Positions 8,911 through 18,645 of a stretch of DNA of 64,000 nucleotides are shown here, piece after piece. The position numbers and the translations under genes are program-made. The DNA comes from Streptomyces sp. NBC_00271. Lineage in GTDB: Bacteria > Actinomycetota > Actinomycetes > Streptomycetales > Streptomycetaceae. Within the stretch, counting starts at the first letter, position 1. The number at the start of each line of letters is the position of its first letter. The notes beneath the pieces were generated by a model that made no database searches, was not told where the DNA came from, and saw nothing but the letters and a program-made list of their open reading frames with translations. The DNA lies in contig NZ_CP108070.1 in NCBI RefSeq assembly GCF_036178845.1, positions 8,742,001-8,806,000 on the forward strand. Direction: 5' to 3'.

Positions 8911-11628
8911 ATGGCGAATCGTTTCGCCGGTTTTCGACGCTTTTCACTCAGGCCACTGATCAGCAGGAGCCCGCGAAGCGTAGCCGGGCAGGTGTTCGTT
9001 CTTCAGGTGGCTCTGATCGTGCTGCTCGTGGCCTGCGGTGTGTTCGCGCTTGCCCTGCAGTCGGAGCGGGACACCACCGCCGAGGCCAAGCGCCGCTCCG
9101 TAGCCACGGCGGAGACCTTCGCGCACGCTCCCGGGGTCGTGGCGGCACTGCGGACCCCCGACCCGAGCAAGATCCTCCAGCCGGCCACCGAGGCGGCCCG
9201 CAAGGCCGCCGGGGTCGACTTCATCGTGGTCATGAACACCAAGGGCATCCGCTACACCCACCCCATACCGAGCCTGATCGGAAAGCGGTTCGTGGGCACC
9301 ATCGGGCCGTCGCTGGCGGGGAAGATCTACACGGAGAGCGTGCACGGCCCGCTCGGCCACGAGGTGCAGGCCACCGTCCCCATCAAGGACACCGGGGACA
9401 AGGTGGTGGGCCTGGTGTCGGCCGGTCTCAAGGTCAAGAACGTGACCAGTGAGGTGAACCGGCAACTACCGATCATCCTGGGCGCCGGGGCCGGGGCACT
9501 CGTGGTGTCCACCGGGGTGACGGCACTGGTGGTCAGGCGGCTGCGACGGCAGACCCACAGCCTGGCCCCGGACGAGATGACCCGCATGTACGACCACCAC
9601 GACACGGTGCTGCACTCCGTACGCGAAGGAGTGCTCATCGTCGCCGGCGACGGGCGGCTGCTGCTGGCGAACGACGAGGCCAGACGGCTGCTGGAGCTGC
9701 CCCCCGACGCCGAGGGACGACCCGTGTCGCAGCTGTCGAACCTTGAACCCGAGATGGTGGAGCTGCTCGTCTCCGGGCGCGAGGCCACCGACGAGGTGCA
9801 CTTCGCCGGGGAGCGGCTGCTCGCCGTCAACCAGCGGCCCACGGGGCGCGACGGAGGCATCGAGGGAACGGTGGTGACGCTGCGCGACTCCACCGAGCTC
9901 CAGGCGGTCACCGGCAGGGCGGAGGTCGCACGGGAGCGGCTCAAGCTGCTGTACGACGCCGGACTCGGCGTCGGCACCACCCTGGACGTGCGGCGCACCG
10001 CCGACGAGCTGGCGCGGGTCGCCGTCCCCCGCTTCGCCGACTTCGTCACGGTCGACCTGGCAGACGCCGTGCTGCACGGCGAGGAGCCGGCCACCACGGC
10101 GACGGACCTGCGACGCATCGCCGTGTGCGGCCTCCGGAACGACCATCCGCTCTACGAAAGGGGCCGACTGATCGACTTCGTGCCCTCCACGCCCCAGGCG
10201 CGCGGCTACGGCAGCGGCCGCTCCGAACTGGTGACCGACCTGTCGACCGCCGTGGGCTGGCACGCGCAGGACCCGGAGCGCACCAAGGCGATCATCGACT
10301 ACGGCATCCACTCCCTCATCGCCGCCCCGATCCAGGCCGGCGGTGTCGTGCTGGGCGTGGCCAACTTCTGGCGCGCCAAGCAGCACGGGCCCTTCGACGA
10401 GGAGGAGCTGTCGCTGGCGGAGGAACTGGTGGCCCGTGCCGCGGTCAGCATCGACAACGCCCGCCGCTACACCCGCGAGCACGCGCTGGCGGTCACCCTC
10501 CAGCGCAGCCTGCTGCCGCGGGCCCTGCCCGAGCAGAGCGCCCTCGACGTCGGCTACCGCTACCTGCCCGCCCAGTCGGGTGTGAGCGGGGACTGGTTCG
10601 ACGTGATTCCCCTGCCGGGGAGCCGGGTGGCGCTGGCCGTCGGCGACGTGGTCGGCCATGGCCTGCACGCCGCCGCCACGATGGGGCGGCTGCGGACCGC
10701 GGTGCACAACTTCTCCACCCTCGATCTGCCCCCCGACGAGCTGCTGAGCCATCTGGACGACCTGGTCGGCCGGATCGACCAGGACGAGCGGGACACGGAT
10801 GCCGCCGCGGGCGTCGTGGGCGCCACCTGCCTGTACGCGATCTACGACCCCGTGACACGCCGCTGCGTCATGGCACGTGCGGGGCACCTGGCGCCCGCGC
10901 TCGTCGACCCCGACGGAACCGTCACCTTCGTGGACGTGCCGACCGGACCTCCCCTGGGCCTGGGCGGCCTGCCGTTCCAGACCGCCGAACTGGACATCCC
11001 GGAGGGCGCCCAGCTCGTCCTGTACACCGACGGCCTCATCGAGGACCGCAGGCGCGACCTGGACGTGGGCATGGAACTGCTCCGCGACGCACTGGCGGGG
11101 CACCCCGACCGGTCGCCCGAGGAGAGCTGCCAGGCCGTGCTGGACGAACTGCTGCCGGGGCGTCCCAAGGACGACGTCGCCCTGCTCATCGCCCGCACCC
11201 AGGGGCTGCCGTCCGACCGGATCGCCGACTGGGACGTGCCGCTCGACCCGGCGGCCGTCGCCGGGATGCGCGAGACCGTGTCCCAGAAGCTCGACGAGTG
11301 GGGCCTGTCCGAGCTCGGCTTCAGCATGGAGCTCATCCTGAGCGAGCTCATCACCAACGCCATCCGCTACGGCTCCGAGCCGATCCACGTACGGCTGATC
11401 CACGACCGTACGCTCATCTGCGAGGTGGCCGACAGCAGCAGCACCTCGCCGCATCTGCGGTACGCGGCGACGATGGACGAGGGAGGCCGGGGCCTGTTCC
11501 TGGTGTCGCAGATGGCCGAGCGCTGGGGCACCCGGTACACCCCCCAGGGCAAGGTGATCTGGGCCGAACAGGCACTGCCGCGGATCACCGGGCAGCCCGG
11601 CCCGGGATCGCTCTCGGGTGCGCGGTAA
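8911..11628 (+). CDS. membrane sensor SpoIIE-family PP2C phosphatase (CACHE-PAS-GAF-SpoIIE-HATPase)
   Basis: A 905-residue protein with AAAGG ahead of the ATG. Order of parts: TM helix about residues 25-53; an extracytoplasmic single-CACHE-like sensor about 55-185 (FIVVMNTKGIRYTHP, later IKDTGDKVVG); second TM about 186-208; PAS about 225-330; GAF about 345-515; SpoIIE/PP2C phosphatase about 540-770 with GDWFDV, GDVVGHG and PKDD metal-ligand motifs; and a C-terminal HATPase of the anti-sigma type about 775-895 (ELITNAIRYG, then DEGGRGLFLV). In this family an external signal controls dephosphorylation of an anti-anti-sigma factor, and the HATPase can bind or phosphorylate such partners. No sigma or anti-sigma partner gene is adjacent, so the target must lie elsewhere. 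Confidence 0.92.
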   Translation: MANRFAGFRRFSLRPLISRSPRSVAGQVFVLQVALIVLLVACGVFALALQSERDTTAEAKRRSVATAETFAHAPGVVAALRTPDPSKILQPATEAARKAAGVDFIVVMNTKGIRYTHPIPSLIGKRFVGTIGPSLAGKIYTESVHGPLGHEVQATVPIKDTGDKVVGLVSAGLKVKNVTSEVNRQLPIILGAGAGALVVSTGVTALVVRRLRRQTHSLAPDEMTRMYDHHDTVLHSVREGVLIVAGDGRLLLANDEARRLLELPPDAEGRPVSQLSNLEPEMVELLVSGREATDEVHFAGERLLAVNQRPTGRDGGIEGTVVTLRDSTELQAVTGRAEVARERLKLLYDAGLGVGTTLDVRRTADELARVAVPRFADFVTVDLADAVLHGEEPATTATDLRRIAVCGLRNDHPLYERGRLIDFVPSTPQARGYGSGRSELVTDLSTAVGWHAQDPERTKAIIDYGIHSLIAAPIQAGGVVLGVANFWRAKQHGPFDEEELSLAEELVARAAVSIDNARRYTREHALAVTLQRSLLPRALPEQSALDVGYRYLPAQSGVSGDWFDVIPLPGSRVALAVGDVVGHGLHAAATMGRLRTAVHNFSTLDLPPDELLSHLDDLVGRIDQDERDTDAAAGVVGATCLYAIYDPVTRRCVMARAGHLAPALVDPDGTVTFVDVPTGPPLGLGGLPFQTAELDIPEGAQLVLYTDGLIEDRRRDLDVGMELLRDALAGHPDRSPEESCQAVLDELLPGRPKDDVALLIARTQGLPSDRIADWDVPLDPAAVAGMRETVSQKLDEWGLSELGFSMELILSELITNAIRYGSEPIHVRLIHDRTLICEVADSSSTSPHLRYAATMDEGGRGLFLVSQMAERWGTRYTPQGKVIWAEQALPRITGQPGPGSLSGAR

Positions 11629-12457
11629 TTCGATGGCGCCGCGGGTCCGCGTGCCGCCATGGTCGTGACTGTTCGAGCGGTGACCGATGGCTGATCGCTG
11701 CAAGGCAAAGATGCTCAGGTTGGTGGCGCCGCTGCAGTCCGCCGGCTGGTGTTCGACTTGGGCCTCGACCAGCTGTGCGGTTGCCCAGGCAGGGAGGACG
11801 GGGGCCGGGTTTGGAGGTCCGCCGCCGCGGTCACGCATGCGTCGAGGGCCACATCCGGTGCGGCAAGACCACCGGCCTCGGCCGCCTCCCCTCGCGCGCC
11901 TTGCGGATATCGGCGACCTGGCCCTGGGGGCACGCAAGACCCTGAAGAACCCGGCCACCGCGTCGGGACTCCGCCATGCTCAAGCCGCGAAAGTACTCCG
12001 CCCACCCGACAACTGACGATCAGTTACGCGGTCCGGCTGCTATGAACGTCATCGTTGGCGGTGACGGTTCGTTAGCTCTTCTTTATCGAGCTCCGTACAA
12101 CCTTTGATGACTGTGCCCGGCTTCACAGGAGGGGCACATTCTGATGCTCTCTTTGCCCCTTTCGTGAAACGTAAGAGCCGGGTGTGCATGGTTACATGAA
12201 CGTGAATTCGAGCAGTCTTCCGGTGCGTGAGCCGTCTGTCGCCATCTCCGGAAGAGGGGGACTGCGCGTCAATCCCGGCCCCCTCCATGTCTGTGCGTGA
12301 CCTGCGCACCTGCTCGTCTTTGCGGCGTCGACATGGGGGGATGGCAATGAGGAAGTGGGCCGCGGTGCCGACTGTGCGGGCGATACCGGGCAGTTGGAGA
12401 TTCGGTCCGCCAAGTAGGTCCGGAAATCGGCTTGTTGCTCTCCGAGCAACGTCAGGT
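11629..12457. other. long intergenic region with AT-richer promoter segment ahead of the toxin island
   Basis: No convincing gene is visible in this stretch. The first half (11629-12030) has short open frames in several directions and looks like degraded coding DNA that I cannot assign. From about 12030 to 12340 the GC content drops sharply and the sequence carries features of a promoter and 5' leader (for example around 12080-12180). This kind of leader precedes secreted repeat proteins in other streptomycetes, as far as I recall. A short sequence at 11619-11643 reappears at 18418-18442 at the far side of the toxin island. Confidence 0.4.
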
Positions 12458-13117
12458 ATGGATCCGCGCCCACGTCCGGCGCCGGCGCCGGCCGCCGACT
12501 CCGTCAGACCTCCAACCGACAGTCTCCGGTTCAAGGAAATCCTCTTGCGACCTCCCAGACAGATGCGTCTTGCCGTACTGGCAGCGGGTTCGATGGCGCT
12601 GTGCGCCACGCCCGCGGCCGCTGTCGCCGGCACCACGTACGCCCACACCGCGCAGATCGTCGTCGGTGACCACGACCGCGGCTGCTCCGGCGTCCTGGTA
12701 GAGCCCGAGTGGCCGCTCACCGCCGCCAGTTGCTTCGCGGACAACCCGGCCGCGAGCCTTTCGGTGTCCGCGGGCAAGCCCAGGCCGAAAACGACCGCGA
12801 CCGCGGCCAAGGCCGGCGCCATCACCACCTTCTCGCTGATCGGGTCCCCCGGCGCGAACGACCGCTGGATCGAGGTCGGCAGCTCCGGCATCCCGGGCCG
12901 GCCGGCTGCCGATCAGCAGTTGGGCGCAAGCCTCCACTTCACCGGAACCAGGCTCTACGTCGGCATGCCCTACGGGCCGTCCGCTTACGGCGCGCTCGAC
13001 GCCCTGCCCCTGCCCAACGTGACCGCCGGCGCCACCAACGCCGCTGTCACGACGTACCAGCCCGGCCAGGGCGGACTCCCCGCCGCCGGCGCCCGCTTCG
13101 GCTACGCCGCCCGCTGA
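12458..13117 (+). pseudogene. decayed secreted protein: pseudo-trypsin N-terminus joined to FG-GAP tail
   Basis: The frame encodes a signal peptide (core MRLAVLAAGSMALCATPAAA, whose Met is at 12563), then a trypsin-like start in which GCSGVLVEPEWPLTAASCF occupies the position of CSGxLxxxxWVLTAAHC, so the catalytic His is replaced by Ser. It ends after about 55 residues of this domain and continues directly into text resembling the end of an FG-GAP/VCBS repeat protein (RFGASL-like and ARFGY units). Full-length proteins of this type are usually much longer, so an internal deletion is likely. The start is uncertain: 12347 has the best purine-rich upstream sequence, 12458 and 12563 are alternatives. 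It is possibly still translated as a short secreted protein. Confidence 0.55.
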
Positions 13118-13169
13118 CCCAAGCGGCCGCATACCGAAATCAGATGTCAACAAGCAAGGGAGCAAACCG

Positions 13170-16100
13170 TTGAATGCCAGATGGCGAGCTGTGCCCGGAT
13201 GGCGCGGTCTCGTGGCGACGCTGATAGCCCTGGTGATGGTGCTAGGCGTCGATCTGCGTCCTGCCGCGGCCGAAGGCGAAGCCTTGGTCTACTCCAGGTA
13301 CGACGTGGTGGATGCATGGGAGTACGGCGGTCCGGGTGTGCGTGGCGCGGCCGCCGTGGCCCTGGTGGGGTCGGACGCGGATGTCCAGACGTTCATGGCC
13401 AAGGAACTGCCCGACTTGGAGGTGGAGGACCTGCGGGTGCAGGTCGCCCAGGTCATGGCGATCGGCGGTCCTGCCGTGCGCAAGGCGGCCGGTGTCGCCC
13501 TGGGTGGTGGCGAGGAAGAACTGCAGGCCTTCCTGGACGACTCGTTCGTCCCAGCCTATGAGGAGGATCTGCGCGTCCAGGTGGCGTCGGTCATGGCCTT
13601 CGGTGGTCCCGGAGTGAAGAAGGCGGCCAGTGCGGCGCTGGACGGCACGGCGGACGACTAGAGCGCGTTCCTTGACGAGGGCCAGTACCGGGCCCGGGAG
13701 GACGACAACCGGGTCCGCCTCGCCCAACTGATCTTCTCCGGCGGACCGAACGTGAAGAAGCTCGCCGGTCAGGCCATGGACGGCACGGCCGAGGATGTCC
13801 AGGAGTTCCTGGACGACGGGTGGGCCGTCGCGGCCGCGCGTGATCAGGAGACGCTCAGCGTCACTCAGCTGGCCGACCTCGCCGACACGGCGCAGAAGCG
13901 GGCCAAGGAGCTGACCGAGACCGCCAAGGAGGCGGCCGCCAAGGCGGAGACAGCCACACAGGCGGCCAAGGCGGCGGCGCAGACCGCGGCCGCCGAGGCT
14001 CTGAAGTCCAAGGAATCGGCAGGCAAGGCGGCGGCAGCCGCATCCCGTGCGGCAGCCGCCGCCGACCGGGCGGCCCAGGCGGCCCGTACCGCGGTGTCCG
14101 CGGCCGCGGCGGCGAACGCGACCGCACGGGTAGCCGCCTCCGCCGCGGCGCAGGCGGCCTACGCCGCCAGCCGGGCCGGGGGCGCGGCGTCCGCGGCCGC
14201 CTCGGCGGCGGGCGATGCCTCCCGGGCCCAGCAGGCCCGGCAGGCCGCGCAGAAGGCTCGTGACGCGGCCAAGGGAGCCCGCAAGGCGGCTGACGCCGCC
14301 GACCAGGCCGGTATCGCCGCCGACAACGCGGCGAAGGCGGCCTCGGCCGCGGCCAGCGCGGGCGTCAACGCCGCGGCCGCGGCCTCGGCCGACGCGGGCC
14401 GCTGGGCCGGCGAGGCGGGTGCCAAGAGTGACGAGGCGGCCGCGGCGGCGGCCCGGGCCAAACGGCTCGCCGGCCAGGCCACGCGCGCGGCGGGCGTCGC
14501 GCAGGCCAACGCCAAGCAGGCCGCGACAGCCGCCCGGCAGTCGCGTGACGCGGCCAACGATGCGGCCACGCATGCCGAGGCAGCGGCGATCGCGGCGGAC
14601 AAGGCCGCCGACCAGGCCGGCAAGGCGGTCGATGCCGCCGGGGACTCCACCGCCGCCGCGAACGAGGCCACCAAGGCCGCCGACAACGCGGTGACGGCGG
14701 CCGAGCAGGCGTCCACCGTGACGGAGCTGGCCCGCAAGGCGGATGCCGAGCGGCTGGCGGAGCAGCAGGACGAGGCGGTGCTCGCGGCAGATGAGGCGAG
14801 CAGGGCCCACGACGCGCAGGTGACCGCCGCCGAATGGGAGGTCGGTCGTCTCCAGCAGCTCAACTCCGATACGCGGCAGCTGCTGAAGGACGCCGAGGCT
14901 GCCTCCGACCCGGCGGTCACCGCCGCGAAGGGACGTCAGGCCGCGGTGACCCTGCTGGGCAGTGGGGGGACCTGGGTGCGGGACGCCGCCGAGGAGGCGC
15001 TGTCCGGCACGGACGAGGACGTGGCCGAGTTCGTGCGCACCAGGCTGTCGGTGGCCATGGAACAGGACGACCGCGCCAGCGTGGCGCACATCGCGACGAC
15101 CACCGAGATCCCCGCGCAGCGGCAGGCCGCGCTGGACGTGGTGGACCACCCGGTCGACCAGGTCCGTGAGTTCCTGCGGACCCGTGCCTACCCGGGCAAG
15201 GACGACGACGACCGTGTCGCCGTGGCTAAGGTCGCGGCCAAGGGCGGTCCGGGAGTGAAGGCAGCCGCGAGCGAGGCGTTGGACGGTACCGCGGCCGACG
15301 TGGCTCGGTTCCTTCAGACCGGGCAGTTCGAGGCTCAGGAGGACGACGACCGCGTGGCGGTCACCGAGGCTCTCGCGGGTGGCGGACCCGAGGTCAAGGC
15401 CGCAGCGCAGGCCGTGCTGTCGGGCCCGCCGTCCGGACTGCGCCCCTTCCTGGAGGTCGGTCTGTACAAGGCGCGGCAGTGGGACGCCAACGCCGCCGCC
15501 CACCTCGCCGAGGTCAGCACCCTGCTCCAGTCCGCCTACAAGTCGGCGTGGCTCGCGCAGAAGGACGCCGCCGAAGCTCAGAAGGTGGCCGCACAGGCCC
15601 GCAAGGACGCCGCCAAGGCCGTCGAATGGTCGAACAAGGCTCAACACTCTTCGGAGCAGGCGAACACGTACGCCGTGCAGGCGGACAAGTCGGCGGACCA
15701 GGCGGCGAAGTCCGCCGAAAGCGCCGCCCAGTCCGCCAAGACGGCCCGTGCCGCGGCCGCCTCCGCCCGGCAGGACGCACAGTCGGCCACCCGTTCCGCG
15801 GAAAGCGCGCAGCACTCCGCCGGTGTCGCGGGGGACTACGCCTACGAGGCCAACACGGCCGCCTACGAGGCCGGCCAATCCGCCGAGGCGGCAGGCAAGG
15901 ACGCCGCCTCGGCCGCCAAGGCGTCCTCCGAGGCGATGAAGTCCGCCGCGGACAAACTGGTCGCGGAACTCAAGGAGCAGGTGAAGCAGGAGCTCCAGCA
16001 GGCCAGCAAGCCGGTCACGGATGAGGAACTGCGCAAGGCGCTGGAGAAGCGTCTGGTCATGTACCGCGGGGATCTCCTGAGGAACGGGGAACTGAAGCCG

Positions 16101-17117
16101 GGCGAGACGCTCCTGGTCTGTGGCGGAGACGGCGCCGGCGGCATGGGGTGCATCACCAGTACCTATCTCGACCGCCTGATCGCCTGGTACGTGGGCGCCG
16201 ACGAGATCGAGGACTGCCTCCAGAACACGAAGCCCTCGTGCTTCTCGGGGCTTGCCCTGGCAGCCCTCAAGCTCAAGGTGCTCAGGAAGCTGCCGTGCCA
16301 GAAGAACAGCTTCACCCCGGGCACACCGGTGCTGCTGGGCGATGGCCGGACCAAGGCCATCGAGGACATCCGTGTCGGAGAGAAGGTTCTCGCCACCGAC
16401 CCGGTGTCCGGGCGCACCCAGGCCGAGCCGGTTCAGGCGACCATCACCGGTCAGGGCGAGAAGTCACTCGTGAAGGTCACGGTCTCGGCGTACGGGCCGG
16501 GAGCGACCGCAACGGTGACCGCCACGGATGGACACCCGTTCTGGGTGGCAAACGCCCACGCCTGGCGCGACGCCGGGGACCTCAGGCCCGGCATGGAGCT
16601 ACGGACCGCAGCGGGCACGCCGGCCCGGGTCACCGCAGTCAAGTCCTGGACAGTGCCGGACCAACGCGTCCACAACCTCACGGTCGCCAAGTTCCACACG
16701 TACTACGTGTTCGCCGGGGCCACCCCTGTTCTGGTTCACAATGCCAAGGTCAAGTGCAGCCTTGTGATCGACCACGTGGGTCAGGTCGACCAGGACTGGG
16801 TGACCAAGGGCGCCCACGTCAACCTGAAGGACGGCATGGAGGTGGCGCTCCGGCCTGACGGCAAGGGCGGCATCACGGGCGAGGCGATCCGGCTGAGGAA
16901 GGGCACGGCCACGACCAAGCAGGTGCAGGCAACCGTCGATGCGATCAAGTCGGACCCAAAGGTTCGCGAAGATATGATTCGAGTGACCAAGGCCGCCAAG
17001 GAGGTCTTCGAGTCCAGCGCCAAGGCCATGAAAGAGGGCCGCAACCCGCAGTGGCGTTTCAGCTATGACCGGTCGGCGGAACTGCAGGCTCTGATCGAGG
17101 CAATGGAGAAGATGTAG
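13170..17117 (+). pseudogene. ALF-repeat / HINT polymorphic toxin interrupted by an in-frame amber codon
   Basis: A single frame of 1315 codons runs from the TTG at 13170 to 17117, broken only by TAG at 13659-13661. Before the stop: signal peptide (LVATLIALVMVLG...AAA) and ALF repeats. After it the same ALF repeat resumes without frame change (SAFLDEGQYRAREDDNRV), then an Ala-rich coiled coil (about 13860-14850), a second ALF block (about 14940-15470), another Ala/Ser/Gln coil (15520-16000), a pre-HINT region, and a HINT self-cleaving domain (NSFTPGTPVLLGDG at about 16307 to VLVHN ending 16743). About 125 residues of candidate toxin (from AKVKCSLVIDHV) follow. I do not recognise the toxin family. 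A restart at the ATG at 13752 would give a protein without signal peptide. Confidence 0.85.
13659..13661 (+). other. in-frame TAG within the ALF repeat region
   Basis: The codon before is GAC and the codon after is AGC; the repeat register continues unbroken on both sides. A CAG to TAG transition would explain it with one change. It may be a null mutation, a read-through site or a base-calling error. Confidence 0.9.
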
Positions 17118-17624
17118 GTGTCGGTTCTGGATTTCTACGTTCATGTGGTCACACGTGGCGATCTGCTGGGGGTGGGCATCGGCTCGGACCCTGCCGAGTG
17201 GGAAGCCGAAGTCGGCACTGATTACCTGGATGTCAGTTCACCGGGCTTCATTCGTCGGGACTACGGACTTGTCGAGGTTTCCTTCCAAGAGGACGGGAAC
17301 GCATGGTCGTGCTTCGGTTTCAACGTGCAGGTTCACCGGCTGCGTCTGGATGGCCCCTCCGCGGTGCCGGGGCCCCTTCGCAGCGCGTATGGTGCGTTCC
17401 CGGCCCGGACGAAGTTCGCGGACCTGTGCGCGGCACTGACAGCCCAGGGCTTCTCGGTCGAACCGGACAACGACTCCTCGACAACTGACATTCACCGATA
17501 TCGAGTGGCGCAGTCCGGCGCAAGGATCTTCGTCGTCGCTGAAGCTGGTGCTTCGGACACGTCGCGCAGTGGCGACGTCTGGCGCTTGAGCGTTTCCCCC
17601 GACTGGTGGAAACACGTGGGCTGA
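17118..17624 (+). CDS. putative immunity protein for the HINT toxin
   Basis: A 168-residue soluble protein. The GTG start follows the toxin stop codon with no gap (TAG then GTG), the usual arrangement of a toxin and its immunity protein. It has no signal peptide or membrane helix, is acidic and rich in aromatic residues (ending DWWKHVG), and looks like a cytosolic alpha/beta immunity fold. I do not recognise a named Imm family. The immunity role is inferred from position alone. If the toxin upstream is truly dead because of its amber codon, this gene may persist as a defence against sibling toxins. Confidence 0.65.
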   Translation: MSVLDFYVHVVTRGDLLGVGIGSDPAEWEAEVGTDYLDVSSPGFIRRDYGLVEVSFQEDGNAWSCFGFNVQVHRLRLDGPSAVPGPLRSAYGAFPARTKFADLCAALTAQGFSVEPDNDSSTTDIHRYRVAQSGARIFVVAEAGASDTSRSGDVWRLSVSPDWWKHVG

Positions 17625-18134
17625 CGACTTGGCGCGGCGCTGAGCCTCTCCGTCAAGCGGTAGACGCCGCTGTAAGGCGAAGCAAAAGCGCAATTCGACC
17701 CCTGCTCTGCCTGGATCGTTCACGGCAGTAGCCGGTCGATATCGCGCCGTGATATCGCGTTCGTCCTGCCCGGTCGGCTCGGCCGGGCAGGACGACAAGT
17801 CGCTCGTGAAGGTCACGGGTCTCGCCCACGGGTCAGGACCGGGACCAGGCAGGCGTGTTCGGTTCGGTCGCCTCGAAACCAACAGCCTGGCGGCTGCTCG
17901 TCGACACCGATGAGAGGGGGCGTGTCGACCGTCGTGTCGGCGTTGCGCCGCGAAGCCGCGCCGCGTCGGGTCAGCGGGCATCTCGCCGAGCCATTCGCGC
18001 AGTTGGGCTACGGTCTCACGCCGTACCCGGGGACCGATGAAGGGGTCCGTGCCGGATTCGTGTCCGCCGGTGGTGCGGGGAACCACGGAGAACACCGGCC
18101 CACGAGTGGGGAGCGGCGTGTCCGCGGGGTCTCC
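17625..18134. other. degraded region with a HINT-domain fragment
   Basis: No intact gene is seen. At 17782-17820 the + strand encodes GQDDKSLVKVT, matching GQGEKSLVKVT of the HINT domain at about 16449-16482. The nucleotides also match well (roughly 32 of 39). The rest of the stretch (17870-18130) has open frames on both strands that I cannot assign. It is best read as toxin-island debris. Confidence 0.55.
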
Positions 18135-18459
18135 TGGATGCGACAAGCTCGGCCTGCGGCAACTGGCACCGACGGCGCTGGTCAGCCGCACCCCGCTCGA
18201 CAAGACTCTCGCCGCGCTCCGGGCCGAGGGTTATGTGTCCCTTACCGATGTTCGGCAGCTCGCCCACGCGATCAACGACGACCAGGCAGTCACCATCGAA
18301 TACGTCGCCGCCTCGGGCAGTCGAACCGTAGTCCACGGCGTCATGCCCGCTGGTGTCCGATGGGCCGCCGCCGCGCACCCCATCGCAGTTGTGGGACACC
18401 GTGCGGACGGCTTTCAGGTGCGCCGTAATTCGATGGCGTCGTGGCCTGCCTACCTCTAG
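18135..18459 (+). pseudogene. remnant of a helicase-associated C-terminal (WYL-like) domain
   Basis: The + strand frame joins three blocks: LRQLAPTALVSRTPLDKTL, then SLTDVRQLAHAINDDQAVTI plus EYVAASGSRTV, then HGVMPAG. In intact streptomycete helicase C-terminal proteins, as I recall them, these blocks are separated by long stretches (the second normally continues into a DPPYLxAWCHLRD-like segment before the last). Here the spacers are missing, so the sequence looks like the product of two deletions. It stops at a TAG in 18457-18459. There is no Shine-Dalgarno sequence and no helicase motor domain nearby. Confidence 0.5.
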
Positions 18460-18529
18460 AGTCGGAGCCGTTCGAGCGGCGACCTCGGGTTGCCGCGGGT
18501 GATGTGGCTTGTTCGGGAGGTGTGAACGA

Positions 18530-18601
18530 TGGCTGTCGTTGAGATGGGCGCTGCCCGCATCCGGAAGTTCATCAAGTCCACCTCCGTGGCCTCCGGCTGA
18601 C
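18530..18601 (+). CDS. 23-codon small ORF with strong RBS upstream of rsgA
   Basis: An ATG at 18530 is preceded by GGGAGGTG at 8-base spacing, among the best ribosome binding sites in the window. The ORF encodes 23 residues (starts MAVVEMGAAR, contains IRKFIKSTS, ends in Gly) and stops at TGA 18599-18601. It ends 44 bases before the rsgA start. Between them, ACCCTT-GTG-AAGGGT (18640-18654) can form a small hairpin overlapping the rsgA start region. This arrangement fits a leader peptide or a small independent protein. I do not recognise it. Confidence 0.4.
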
Positions 18602-18645
18602 CTCTCTCTTCCCGCGCCAGTGAGCGCGGTGCCGGGGCCACCCTT

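Noticed and set aside
11687..12045. Short frames after the SpoIIE-type gene
   Set aside because: Several overlapping frames, none with an RBS or recognisable protein; possibly degraded DNA.
17238..18203. Minus-strand frame over the immunity gene and debris
   Set aside because: The part over the immunity gene is a shadow; the remainder has no recognised domain or RBS.
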